The notes: a model not told the origin generated them from the letters alone. A stretch of DNA of 64,000 bases from Liriodendron chinense (GCA_003013855.2 ML058494.1:868001-932000), one strand, 5' to 3'. Counted from the stretch's first letter, positions 10,752 through 21,870 are shown. Numbers and translations are program-made.

Positions 10752-11720
10752 CTATTTTTTATGTGAAACACAGGTGACTGTTGACTGCCTCCAACTGTCT
10801 TCTGGTTTTGACACCAATGCTAGGATCCCCAATGATTTGATTGAGGGGGTGATCCTTGACAATTTGTACATCACCAGGAGCATTGGGGCATATGGAGATG
10901 AGGGTTGTTTATCAGATTTACCTATCTCGCATATGCCCTCATCTTCTTCTTCATCACTTGGAGACACAGATTTATCCAAGCTATCATCCACAGTCACATT
11001 GATTGACTCTTGAACTGATGAGGTTCGAAGGTTGTAGACACGAAAAGCTCTACTATTTAATGAGTATCCTAAGAAGATACCCTCATCACTTTTGGAGTCA
11101 AATTTTTCCAAATTTTCTCGGTCTCTCAGAATATAGCATGTACTACCAAAGACCTTAAAGTATTTTACATTTGGTGTCTTTCCACACCACAGTTCATAAG
11201 CTGTTTTGTTTAGACCCGCCCTTAAATAAACTCGATTAATAATATAGCAGGCAGTTTTAACAGCTTCGGCCCACAGATTTTGAGCAAGATTTTTATTATT
11301 AAGCATAGTTGTAGCCATATCCAACAACACTCTATTTTTCCTTTCAGCAACCCCATTTTGTTGAGGTGTTTTGGGTGCTAAGAACTCATGACGAATACCC
11401 AATTCATCACATAATGCCTTCAAACGATGATCTTCAAATTTAACGCCGTGATCACTCCTGATTCTTGCTACCATGTATCCTTTTTCATTGTGAAGTCACT
11501 TCACTAGTTTTTGGAATTCACCAAAAGTGTCAGATTTTTCTCTTAGGAAGGCGACCCACGTGAATCTAGAGTAATCATCAACGACTATAGAGAAGTATCG
11601 TTTTCCACCTTGGCTAAGTACCCTGGTAGGACCAACTAGGTCCATATGTAGCATTTCAAATGGTTTTGATGTGACCAGGATAGAGGTTCTCTTGTGTGCA
11701 ACCTTGATTTTTTACCTTTT
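10752..11720 (-). pseudogene. pol: Cop1 integrase catalytic core
   Basis: The frame from 11474 contains IRSDHGVKFEDHRLKALCDE and PQQNGVAERKNR, the conserved second Asp and Glu region of the copia integrase core, followed by LWAEAVKTACYIINR. The first part of the core lies between 11480 and 11720 in a different frame because of an indel near 11690 and an in-frame stop near 11497. The zinc-binding part is upstream in the protease ORF. Integrase would insert the cDNA and make the 5-bp duplication seen at 3062 and 16252. Confidence 0.92.
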
Positions 11721-13129
11721 TGGCATGCGACGCACACAGCATTTGGTCTTTTACCCATCTTGGGTAGACCTCTCGCCAAATTTTTCTGACTCAGTTTAAA
11801 CAGATTTCTATAATGTACATGACCGAGTCGATGGTGCCATAATTCTGTTTCATCCTGAACGGCCACGTGACACATGGTGGAGGAGCTTGAATTGTTGTGA
11901 TTTTCAATGACATAGCAGTTGTCTCCTGTGCGTAGACCTTTCATGACTAATTTTCCTGTGGAGTTCAGGATCTTGCACATATCTTTGGAGAAGCTTACTG
12001 AGTGCTCTTCATAAAAAATCTGTGAGATACTCAGTAAGTTGTGTTTAAGGCCATCAACATACAGCACATTTTCAATTTCGGGCAAACCTGGCCCTGTGAT
12101 GGTTCCTTTACCAATGATTTTAGCTATGCTCCCATCACCAAATGTGACAGACCCACCATCAAATTCGTCATATGCACAAAATTGAGATCTATCACCTGTC
12201 ATGTGTCTAGAGCAACCACTATCCAAGTACCATCTAGGGGTATTCCTAGCTTTTAAGGCAGTATGAATGACCAAACACTTGTTCTTTACAACCCATTTAG
12301 TTGTTGTCCTTTTATGAGAGGTGTTCTTATGGTGAGATTCTCTAGTTTTCTGGGGAGAATTAGATTTTTCTTTTTCACGCAAGAGAAGAGCAGTTTTCAA
12401 ATTCAACATTTTAATTTGCTTCAACAGGTCATCCATCCTCTTGTCCTTCTTAGGAAGAGCAGGATAATTCTTTCGAATGTTTCCCCTCTTTGGTGAAGAA
12501 TACATGGGAGGATTCCAATTAGCTTGGACATTTTTCCTGGTTGGTACAAATTTACCTTTCAAGTTTCTGACCGGATTTTTGAATACCAAGCACTCAAATT
12601 TTAAGTGGCCAATGTCTCCACAAGGATGGCAGACAGGAGATGCTCTAGTTTTACTCCCTGATGCACCATGATCTTTTCTTACAATCGGATGGACTGAGGT
12701 AGTTTTTGAAGTGTGACTGTCATAGCCCAAACCTCTTCTGTCCCTTGGTGATCTTACAACACCTAGGAGTTTTTCAAGGTTTTCTTTTCCTTGGGCGAAC
12801 TGTCTTCTAGAGTCAACGACTTGACACTTAAGACGATCAATTTCAGTGTTCGCCTCTTTGATTTCTTTCTCAAGTCTAGCATGCTTGTCTAGAGATTCAC
12901 CACTTATGAGCTTTTTCTTTTCTTGTTCAAGCTCATCATTCTTCCTTTTCAGCTCTTCTAGATCTTGACCCATCTTTTGATTCTCTATTTTCAATCTGTC
13001 AAGATTTTTCATCAGTTTGTCATTTTCAGCCTTCATTTGGCCCAACTGGTTGATGGTATTTATATTTTCAATGTATAGTTGGTTATATATCTCCTGAAGG
13101 CCTTCCTCCTCATTCTCATCATCACTCAA
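11636..13129 (-). pseudogene. pol: Cop1 coiled-coil segment, second zinc knuckle, protease and integrase zinc domain
   Basis: A 497-residue open stretch. Residues 1-120 are a strongly charged heptad-rich coiled coil (many E, K, L, N; for example LEELKRKNDELEQEKKKL). Near residue 170 there is a second CX2CX4HX4C knuckle (CHPCGDIGHLKFEC). The aspartic protease follows with the DSG active site (WYLDSGCSRHMTGD, about residue 305). The integrase HHCC zinc domain (LWHHRLGHVHYRNL ... CVACQKGKKSR) ends it. The stretch is in the same frame as gag, separated by a TAA near 13200. The order fits SIRE-type elements. Confidence 0.9.
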
Positions 13130-13203
13130 GGAATCATTTTCAGTGTTAGAGGATTCATGATCATCAATGTCTCCGGTGATCTTTGCAATGAGCTCAATTT
13201 AAG

Positions 13204-14269
13204 GCACAATATCAGTAATGGAGGCCATTAAAATTCTGATTGAAGCTTGCTCCTCCTCACTTTGGTATATGACTGATTCTGATTCAGATTCTTCAGTCTC
13301 ATCCCATGTAGCCGCCATTGCCTTTTTCTTGGCTTTATTATTTGTGCACTCGGATGCAATGTGACCAAATCCTCTACACTTGTAGCATTGAGGATCTTTT
13401 GACTTAACAAATTTTCCTTTGTTGTTCTTAAAGTCAAAAGGTTTACCCCTCTGGTAGGGTTTCCTTCTAGAAGTATTTCCCTTAGTTTTGAAGAATTTTT
13501 AAAATTTCTTGGCCATAAGTGCCATTTCTTCTAAGTCTGGATCTTCCTCACTTCCACATTCAGATTCTTGTTTCTTGTGAGAAGATTTCAGGGCTGTACT
13601 TTTGGATTTGGAGGGAGTTTTGAAACCTAGCCCATAGGTTTGAAGGGACCCTAGAAGTTCTTCAACTTTCATGGTATTTAGGTCCCTACATTCTTCTATA
13701 GTAGTAACTTTGGAAGAGAACCGTTCCGGTAGGGATCTCAGAATTTTCCTACATAGTCTATGCTCCGGAACAGGATCCCCTAAGCCCCACATTTCATTTG
13801 TAATCTTGTTCAGCTTGGTATAGAAATCAGTAAATGTTTCGTGCTCCTCCATAGTAATGTTTTCAAATTGTATGGAGAGGCGCTGAAGTTTTGAGTTTTT
13901 AACAATGCTCGTTCCTTCATGAGTAACTTCAAGAATGTCCCATGCCTGCTTACTGGCTGTGCAGTTTTGAATCCGGCCAAATTCATCTTTAGACACTAAA
14001 CAAAAGATGGCATTCAGCCCTTTGGCATTATGAACCCGTTAAGCTTTATCATAATCGGTCCACATCGCCTTATCTCTTGGCTTGAGGACATCCGGTTCAC
14101 CTTCTTTACATATAGTGTCCATTGGGGGTTTATATCCAATATCAATCATATCCCTAACGTCCGAATCAATAGATTCCAAAAAGATGCGCATTCGGGCTTT
14201 CCAGTATGGATAGTTTGACCCATCAAAGAAAGGAGGCTTAGTAACGGATGAAGAGTCCTCTCTAGACAT
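13204..14269 (-). pseudogene. gag: Cop1 gag
   Basis: Starts at 14269 (MSREDSSSVTKPPFFDGSNY). The gag core has YWKARMRIFLESIDSD, then the ASKQAWDILEVTHEGTS and FENITMEEHETFTDFYTKL stretches, then a CX2CX4HX4C knuckle near 13335-13376 (CYKCRGFGHIASEC). One frame runs through the whole region and into the protease ORF, broken by in-frame TAA at 14039-14041, at 13499-13501 and near 13203. Gag forms the particle that packages the element RNA. The same family of gag, more diverged, occurs in Cop2 (45481) and Cop3 (56910). Confidence 0.9.
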
Positions 14270-14327
14270 ATTTTCAAGTTCTCTTAGGATCTCACTCCGG
14301 GTTTTTAAACCTGAACGGAGGAACCCA

Positions 14328-14338
14328 CTCTGATACCA
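14328..14338 (-). promoter_or_regulatory. Primer-binding site for initiator tRNA-Met (Cop1)
   Basis: The minus strand reads TGGTATCAGAG two bases after the LTR end (...TTTCA). This is the standard copia PBS, complementary to the 3' end of initiator tRNA-Met. Confidence 0.95.
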
Positions 14339-14340
14339 AT

Positions 14341-16251
14341 TGAAATTGCGGATTTACCGCTTATCGAGATACTTGGAGATATGCCTAATGTCCTAGAGGG
14401 GGGGTGAATAGGACTTTTTAAATTCCAATTTCAATTTAAAACTGATCAAGTCAATCTTATCAACTAAGATTATCACAATAACATTCAAGGCATTTATATG
14501 AGCAATTTGTAAGCAAGGACTATCATAGGCATTTCATCAAACAGTTAGCATTCATGATAGACTAAACCATTCAACACATAGCAATCATTCAATCTCACAA
14601 TGCACAACGATTTATAGTGGTTCGGTTTCCCTACTCCACTCCTGGTTCACGATCTCAACCTATGAGACCACCGGATTTCACTATAGTCTTGGTTTTAAAT
14701 CAGGTTAACCATCAACCTTGACATCCTTTGATCTAGGACCGCGTTTACCATCCGCCGATGGCCCAATTTAGGGACTTGACGAGTTTGGATCAAACTCTCA
14801 CCAATCCTAATCCAAGGATAGTCACGTACCCTCCCGCCAGAGTTTCCCAATCCAGGGAATAGAGATTGAATAAATTGACTCTCAAAAACTAGACGTACCT
14901 AGACGATTGAGCCTCGATTCGATGCCTTTGATGAGTAGCTTCAGCTCCATGTACTTCAGCTTCTCTTTGTGCTCCCAAGATCAGCTACCGATGCAAATGA
15001 TGAGGATATGTTGATGCCAGGTAGTTGGGAGAGAGTTGGTCTAGTCCCTCTTGCCTATTCAATGCAATGGTAATGAGGGAACTACCAAAATTCAAGCATT
15101 CAATGGCTATAAATGACCTCATAAATATATTCCGAAGGTAGGTCAGCCATGAATGAAGGTCGTGAGTTCATACTTCAAACCGAGCTTTGAATACTCATTG
15201 ATAACCCATTAATGGCTAGGTTTGAATGATGAACTCAAGGGGAACAAGAGCAAAGAGGGTAGGAGGATGTGAGTAAAAGCTCTCTCTCTTAGCTCTTGAA
15301 GGGTGTTGAATGCATGCCTTGAAAGACCACAAGTCATGGCTATATAGAGCCCCAAATGAAGGCCCCAACCGATCTAAAACGGTCACGACCGACCTGTCAG
15401 AGAAGGGTCTCAACCGGTCGGACGGACCGGTCGTCATTCAAAATCCAAAGCCACATCTGGGTCTGGCTGACCGGTCAAGACCGGTCGGATCCCCTTGCTG
15501 GAGGAATACAGAATACAGGCCGACCGGTCAAGACTGGTCGGCAGTGCTTGCTAGACCATTTAGAGAAAACAGGCCGACCGGTCAAGACCGGTCAGCTGTG
15601 CTTGCTAGAACAATCTGATTAATCCAGGCCGACCGGTCAAGACCGGTCGGCTATGCCTGCTGGACAACATGTGATCTGATGGCCGACCAATCAAGACCGG
15701 TCGGCTGTCCATTTTCTTATCTCACAGCAAGTCACTGATTTCTATTGATGCACCTGGCCGACCGGTCAAGACCGGTCGGCTGCCCCAACAGAATTACCAC
15801 AGGAAGGTTGCTGTTGTGTTGAGAAGCCTGGCTGACCGGTCAAGATCGGTCGGCTTGTCTAGATGGTTTTGTCACATTGAGCTTTCTGGACCAAGTTCTG
15901 CAACACAGCAGCAGATCACTTCAAGTTATGAAGTGATGAGGTGCATAGGGTCCAATGTATGGACATATCTTCAATACGTTTCGCACCAGCCATGGATCGC
16001 AAGTCTGATCAACTTGTGCAAGGGTCGAGAGGGAATGGGATAGGATATGTGAGTCATTATGCTATTCTTTGATGTTTTGGGTTTCCTATGGTCGATCTAT
16101 ATGCAACTTACCTGAGATCTTATTCCAACATGAGTTTGAACAATGGGCGAAGCGTAATCTTCAAGTCTTGATCTTCAATACTTCGACCGGGGCTCACACG
16201 ACAAGACGCTACCAACTAACACGCCAATTGACAACAAAAGATGTACTAACA
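14341..16251 (-). repeat. Cop1 5' LTR
   Basis: 1911 bp, minus-strand TGTTAGTACA...TTTCA. The TATA box on the minus strand is at 15339-15347 (CTATATAGCC). It is the better preserved LTR: the G run is 7 long and the palindrome array has all seven clear units. Comparison with the 3' LTR (3067-4946) would date the insertion; differences other than the two large indels look few. Confidence 0.95.
15380..15852. repeat. GACCGGTC palindrome array in U3 of the Cop1 5' LTR
   Basis: Seven paired units start at 15469, 15522, 15576, 15631, 15685, 15760 and 15834; the spacings are 53, 54, 55, 54, 75 and 74 bp. Most read GACCGGTCAAGACCGGTC; the deviations are mainly C-to-T or G-to-A. A conserved tail of the type TGCTTGCTGGA follows several units. 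A diverged pair lies near 15386-15435. Confidence 0.95.
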
Positions 16252-16256
16252 AATGT
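16252..16256. repeat. Target-site duplication of Cop1, right copy (AATGT)
   Basis: Matches 3062-3066 exactly. Confidence 0.95.
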
Positions 16257-17500
16257 AAGCTAGGCTGAGCATGCTCAATTGCATAGGTCAGACCCAATTC
16301 TAATAGGCTCAGTTCACAATCATAACCATCCTCAAGTCCTGTCACAAGACAAGGCTAGATCATGATTTGAACTTGATTCAAATCACATGCACAGTCCCTT
16401 ACATAATTCAGAAAATCAGAAAAATAGAACTTTGGTAGGAAGTCCCCACATGAAGATCATAGTACTAGAGCGTACTCCAATTCCTCGGATCATACAGGTC
16501 TAGACTAATACAAAGCAGTTAAGAACTAAAGTAATTCTCCCAAACATCCATGAGTCATCGTAAGACTAAGAAAAACTACTTAGAACTTGTATAAACTTCA
16601 AACCATTGTTCATAAACATGAATTCCGAACTTAAAACCAACTAAATACAAATTGAAACATCTTAGATTCACTACAAGCTTCACCTCTTAGCCCTAGCTAA
16701 GAGGTTTAGCTGCTCATGATCCAAGGAAACATGAAACAACTTAAAAAAAAGTATAAAACAGTAAAACAAACTATAAGGAGTTGTGGAACTCGGAAATCCA
16801 CTTCCGCCGACTCCAACCTTGCTTAAACTCTTCTAAGATACCCTAGGAACGATCCCTAGGTGTCCTTTTATAGTAGGGAGGCTCCGCAACTTTAGAAGAT
16901 TCGAGAATCTGCGTAACACTTACGCACTGCGCAGAGAAAATCGGCGCCAGAATTAGAAGTTTAAAACTTACGCAGACGACATCGCACGACCGGTCGCAGT
17001 GGCTGGACGACCGGTTGTACATGCTGGACGACCGGTCTCAAAATGACCAAAAACAGTCCAGAGAGTTTTAGCTTGGAAATTTCATTTAAGGACCGGTCGT
17101 ACGACCGGTCACAGAAGTGGAAGATCGGTTGCATGACCGGTCGTGAACAGTCCAGAGAGCTATGGCCTCTGTGCCTCCTCTGTGCATGTGCGGACCGGTC
17201 GGACGACCGGTCCTTGGCCTTAGATGACCGGTCGTGGGCACCTTCTTCTGCATTCTTTCTTTCATTTCTCTGGCTTCTTTCTTCCATTCTTTTCTTCTTT
17301 CCTTGCTTCCTTCTTTCTTTGGTCCTCCTTCGATCTTCATCCAAATAGTTCCAAATAAGCTCTTTTCATCTTTAATTAGGTGGAGTCCACTCTCAATCCT
17401 GCAATCACAAAACATGCATTCAATTAGTCTTTAAATCATAAAAATCTCGCACAATGAGTGATGAATTGGGGTTAAAATATGCACAATTAAGAGCTCAACA
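16257..17500 (-). repeat. AthL 5' LTR, distal piece (U3, R and start of U5)
   Basis: Resumes the AthL LTR after Cop1. It holds the leader hairpin at 16683-16704 (arms CCTCTTAGC and GCTAAGAGG), the minus-strand TATA box at 16864-16872 (TATAAAAGG read in reverse), and the palindrome array at 16988-17233. It ends at 17500; the first five bases outside are CTTAC, which should be the target duplication, but the other end of AthL is not in the window. Confidence 0.92.
16988..17233. repeat. GACCGGTC palindrome array in the AthL LTR
   Basis: Units or pairs start at 16988, 17009, 17030, 17090, 17122, 17193 and 17226, with spacings of 21, 21, 60, 32, 71 and 33. Paired units use a four-base spacer (GACCGGTCGTACGACCGGTC), as in S1. 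The array lies just upstream of the TATA box on the minus strand. Confidence 0.9.
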
Positions 17501-17833
17501 CTTACCTTTAGGATTTTTGTAATTGGTGTAAGAAATACTTTCCTTCTGACCATTCATGTATGCGGTGTTGAAAAGATGTCGACCATACTTTTTGTTAAAT
17601 GAAATGACAATAGCAATTACTTTTCTATCGTGTGATGTTTGTGTGATGTGTGTTAGAACAGGTTTACATTATAATAATGATCACAATTCTAATAAATGAT
17701 GAATGTGGAACGAAATGAAAAGAGTAATACTTCCCTTTGTCGTCGATTTCGGGAGTGTCCTGGGTTTCTAAACTCGAGATACGCTCGCGTCGTTGACGAA
17801 TGATCTTTCTTGGTTATTTCTTCATAGCAAGGG
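17501..17833. other. Unassigned 333-bp stretch between AthL and B1
   Basis: This matches no other part of the window by eye. A short minus-strand reading includes ISSLETQDTPEIDDKG but I recognise no family. It may be a remnant of the older sequence into which AthL and B1 inserted. Confidence 0.5.
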
Positions 17834-19179
17834 TGTTCGCTCGCCTCAAGTGCAAGGCTATGATGTAGTAATAATTCTCGGTAAGACCGAGGTCGATCCA
17901 TAGGGAATTGGAAAACAGGTTCTAAGTTATTCCAGCAACTCAATTTGTAATAGATAATAGGTTCAATTGGAATAATTATGCTAAAACAGTAACTTAATGA
18001 AAAATAGTAATCTAAAGGCACTAAGGCATTCAAGGATCCACTTGTAGTAATCCCATGTTCAATCCAATCAATCCAAGCAAAATACACAACTAGATTTGAA
18101 GTCCTATCTCTCATTTAGTTGGAAAATAAAGCATTAAACACATTCAATCCCACTCAAGTTGAACTTCCAAGTTCTAGTCCCATTTAACACATGTAGAATT
18201 CAAAATCATAGCCTTTGGAGTAACAACCATGCCTATGGACTATGGCCTGCTCAAGGGTTATTATAATTCGAATATAAACAAGCAAAACATGATAATCTCA
18301 GAGAATTGCAAGGAATCCATGTCCGAAGCACATGAACTCCTATAAAACATCTAAAAATATCAACTTTAAGAGCTAGAACATTCAAAATCCAAACTTGAAA
18401 TAGAACTACTTGAATTAAACTGAATCAAACATGAAATTGGCTACAAGTTTCACCTCTCAGCCTTAGCTGAGAGATTCTAGCCGAGCATTGTCATACTACA
18501 ACTAGAACTCATAAAAGAAAACTAGAAAACATAGAAAAACCGGAGTTTGGAGGGTTGCAAACGCTCCACGACTGTTTCCTTCCTCTCCCACGACGTCCCT
18601 TAGCTTATATGATACCCTAGGAAGAGCCCCTAGGTGTCCTTTTATAGTGGGGAAGCTCTGCTGTGTCGGAAACATCTCGAATTTGCGTAAGGATACGCAG
18701 TGCCCAGAGAAATTCGGAGTCCGGATTTGGAAAGGTCACTGTCTTACACAGGGCCAACCGGTCTTGACCGGTCAGACTGTGTATGTTGCACGTCCAGAGA
18801 GTTCAGGGACTGGACTGTCCTGATGTCGACTGGTCTTGACCGGTCGGGCCTGTCTGGGCTTTAGTCCAGTGACTTCCAGTAGGGTGGCCGACCGGTCTGG
18901 TTCCCTTAGCCGACCGGTCTTGACTGGTCTAGCCTATTCTCTTTGCATTTTTCTTCCTTTCTTTCATCTCTTTTCTCCCTCCTTGCTTTCTTCTTTCTTT
19001 GGTCCTCCTTCATCCTTCATCAAAGGCTCCTAAATGTGCCCCTTTTGGTTTCCAATTGGTCGAAGTCGCTCTCATCCCTACAATCACAAATCATGCATTA
19101 AATGGGCCTTTTAAACATGAAAACCATGCATATAATGTAATGTAGTGGGCTATGCAATGTACAAATTAGAGGTTCAACA
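17834..19179 (-). repeat. B1 3' LTR
   Basis: 1346 bp, starting on the plus strand TGTTCGCTCG and ending GGTTCAACA. It holds the U5 hairpin (near 17878-17892), the leader hairpin at 18454-18473 (arms CTCTCAGC and GCTGAGAG), the minus-strand TATA at about 18638-18646, and the palindrome array at 18756-18930. The bases AAGGG to its left would be the target duplication; the matching right end is lost. Confidence 0.92.
18756..18930. repeat. GACCGGTC palindrome array in the B1 3' LTR
   Basis: Units start at 18756, 18828, 18890 and 18912; the spacings are 72, 62 and 22. Two-base spacers (TT) predominate, giving GACCGGTCTTGACCGGTC with some changes. Confidence 0.9.
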
Positions 19180-19192
19180 CACCCCCCAACCA
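19180..19192 (-). promoter_or_regulatory. Polypurine tract of B1
   Basis: The minus strand reads TGGTTGGGGGGTG directly before the LTR start. The same tract is found in C1 at 49790-49802. Confidence 0.88.
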
Positions 19193-20516
19193 GATTTTTG
19201 CTAGTCTCGAGCAAAACATGTGTGAAACAAGATCAAACCTCTAAAAACCAACTCTCCTTCAGAAACCATGTTTCTATCCATTCCAAGACATGCAAGTGTA
19301 AAATTCAGAAAATTGAGGTGATAGACGTTGAAACCTTAAACTCTCAAAACATAATAAGTGTCCATATGAAATTCCCACTGATTGCTTGATAAATAGAAGA
19401 GCTCGAACAAAATTCAACCTAGTGTGCATAGTGACAGTTTATCTCATGAGTTTCTGGGATTATCTTCTTCATAGATCAACTGAACTATGGATCTTAAAGT
19501 GTATAGAGCAACAACAAGCCAGTGACAGGAATTTGCCTTATCGTCCTTCCGACGGCTTTCACACTACGTCCCATTTCCGGCTTTGGTTACAGGTAGACCA
19601 TCCCTCGGTTGGTAATGGGTAGCCCTTTTCGGAATTTTCCACCATTTTTCTATCATTCCCAATTTCATCCTTCCTTTTCCTTTTTCTTTTAAATTAGATA
19701 GGATTTTTAGAAATCCATATCTTTCGTTATTTTCCCATGGACAAGGATGGACAAAGTATCCCGGCTTGGTTTCTCAACACCTTAAATCAAAGTCTAGCTA
19801 ATCCATAAATCACATAATCCTTTCAACCCATGAAAATCGTGTAATGTGAACTAGGTGTAAGAGTGTTCAAATTTTCTATCAATCACATAAATAGGGGAAT
19901 TCACATATAAAACCATTATGTTAAGAGAAGTTCAAGACTTACAACATCACACACTTCTTATCTCCTCCTCTTATACTCGTATCATCTCGAATGCATAGAA
20001 ATAAGGTTTTCTAAAAGAGTTTTGAAATTTTAGAAAATTCTGAAAAAAATTTGCACATATGATGCTCGAAATGTTGCAACATGCTAGATGAGGAATCTCA
20101 TCTCACCCCCCAACCAAATCTTGCATTGTCCTCAATGTAAAAAGATATGCAATGAACATGAAGATAAGAGCAATGGTGAAATATAAGAGAGTGAGAACAA
20201 TAATACATGAGAGAGTTGATCATGGAAGTCTACAACCCAACAACTTAAGCTACTAAGAAAGCAAAACTAAAACGACTAAACCTAATCAATGGAAAGCAAT
20301 AAAGATACCTAACTCGTCCTTTTAAAAGGAGGATCACCATCAGACTAGGAGATCGATTATTAGTATAACATCCAAAAGGACAAATTTGAGCAAGATCATC
20401 AAGTGGTGTAACAAATTATTCAAAAGAACTGTCCACCATCCTGCTTTGAAAAGTACATTGGTGACATCAACCAGTCTAGCCCATTAAAAATCCTGCTGAA
20501 AAATTTCAGCAAGTTC
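19193..20516 (-). other. B1 3' noncoding block, shared with C1 and C2
   Basis: About 1.3 kb without a credible gene. Long segments match 49803-50740 in C1 and 31012-31649 plus 33294-33600 in C2, including a part around 'ccgtccttccgacgg ... tcacactacgtccc' and a part around 'cccatggacaaggatggac'. It is the best conserved noncoding stretch of these defective elements. Confidence 0.8.
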
Positions 20517-21870
20517 CTAAAAAACATTGTCACATGTACTAGGAAAGGAGAATTGCATTGGTTGGAAATCATTGAGTATGGATCTCCTTTCCTTCTTGTC
20601 TGGGCAAAAATTATTTAAGTATGGGTCATCCCAGAAGTGTTCTTCGGTTTGAACAAACCAAAGAGATGTGGACACCTCAACTGCTTCATCCTCAAACATT
20701 GGGATGGTCTCCACATAATCATTTGTCGCTTCTGCTTCCACAGTCGATTCTTCAATTTGGCACTTTGTGGAAGGAAGATTTTTAGGTGCACGAGGTCTCT
20801 CTCTCGAAGAATTTACTATGTCTTGAATCATGGGATCATCCCAATCTTCAAAATACGCTAAACACTCCTTGAGTGTATAGGAGACCTCAGGAGAGGAAGT
20901 TTTCAGATTTGGACCCTTTACGTCTTCCTCCTTCTCAGAATTTTGTGTAGGTTGGAGTGGGTCCTCAACCTCTAAACTTTCAGAAATTAGCCTCTCTATA
21001 GGCAAGTCAAGCACCAATTCTTCCAAATCCTGCATAACAAATTTGTGTAAATCAGAAATTGGTGACTTGTCATATAAATTTTCAGAAATTGACACGTCCA
21101 AGGTCTTATTCCAAATAGAATTAGATTCATCCTTAGAATGTGTCAAACATGTCCCCAAACTTTCAGGTAGATCATGCTGGAAAAAACACCCATCTTCCAT
21201 GGATTCTATCATGTGTACCTCATGGGGGCCATCATTGTCGTCCCGATCCTCAAAGGGGTCAAAGCTAACAACATCTCGAGGGTCAAAATTCTGCTTTAAG
21301 GCGAACTCCTCTTCCACAATTGAATCAATCTGGGTGTCATCATCATTCCTATACCTTTTGCCCAAGTGGAACACATTCACCTCCAACGTCATGTTTCCAA
21401 AGGACATTTGCATTACCCCATTCCGACAATTTATGATTGCGTTTGATGTAACAAGAAAGGGGCGGCCTAGAATCACCGGTATTTGGGTGCTAGCATCCAT
21501 AACCGGTTGTGTTCAAGACGATGAAATCTACCGGGTAGTAGAATTTATCAACTTGGACTAGCACATCCTCAACTATCCCTCTCGGTACACGGATGGATCT
21601 ATCAGCGAGTTGCAACGTGGTTTTGGTGGGTTTTAATTCACCAAGACCCAATTGCTCATATACCGAGTATAGGATTAAATTTACGCTTGCCCCCCAAATC
21701 TAGCAATGCACGCTCATTCCGGTAGTCTCCAATGATACATGAGATTGTGGAACTACCAGGATCTTTAAATTTTGGGGGGGGGGGGGCTTTTGAGTGAGAA
21801 TGGCACTTACTTGCTCATTCAAAAAGGCCTTTTGTTGCACATTATATTTACGTTTGGTTGTGCATAGGTC
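20517..21870 (-). pseudogene. pro: B1 protease and post-protease linker
   Basis: The frame from 21500 opens with the second half of the retroviral-type protease (QIPVILGRPFLVTSNAIINC). The first half, with the active-site region, lies between 21500 and 21870 but is disturbed by a 13-G run at 21774-21786 and other indels. After the protease comes an acidic linker of about 270 residues (for example YTLKECLAYFEDWDDPMIQD) ending at 20517. In AthR the equivalent linker leads straight into RT; here it ends with a stop and noncoding DNA. Parts of the linker reappear in the C1 and C2 ORF. Confidence 0.85.
21774..21786. repeat. Poly-G run, 13 G, in the B1 protease region
   Basis: The equivalent place in AthL and AthR has four G (TTTTGGGGC). 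The run shifts the frame. Confidence 0.88.

Larger units (their letters stand above)
3067..16251 (-). mobile_element. Cop1: complete SIRE-like Ty1/copia retrotransposon with env-like ORF
   Basis: Both LTRs are present (3067-4946 and 14341-16251), with an AATGT target duplication, an initiator-tRNA-Met PBS at 14328-14338 and a polypurine tract next to the 3' LTR at about 4947-4962. Pol order on the minus strand is gag, protease, integrase, RT, RNase H, the copia order. The long LTRs, the coiled-coil segment between the gag zinc knuckle and the protease, and an additional ORF downstream of RNase H fit the SIRE/Maximus lineage. All coding parts carry stops or frameshifts. A solo LTR (S1, 6901-8303) sits inside the env-like ORF. 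The element has roughly 11.8 kb of its own sequence. Confidence 0.95.
1..17500 (-). mobile_element. AthL: Athila-type Ty3/gypsy retrotransposon, partial, with a copia nested in its 5' LTR
   Basis: The element reads on the minus strand from a 5' LTR start at 17500 (minus strand TGTTGAGCTC) to a gag-protease region cut off by the window start. Its LTR is split by Cop1 at 3067-16251, so the LTR pieces are 2706-3066 and 16257-17500, about 1.6 kb together. The PBS is at 2682-2699 and gag starts at 2141. The family call comes from close protein and nucleotide similarity to AthR, whose RT is visible at the right end of the window, and from the tRNA-Asp PBS typical of Athila. The 3' half and 3' LTR lie outside the window. 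Confidence 0.9.

Noticed and set aside
17689..18114. 141-residue minus ORF, and the similar one at 23880-24167
   Set aside because: Both lie in the U5 end of B1 LTRs and reflect LTR sequence, not a gene.
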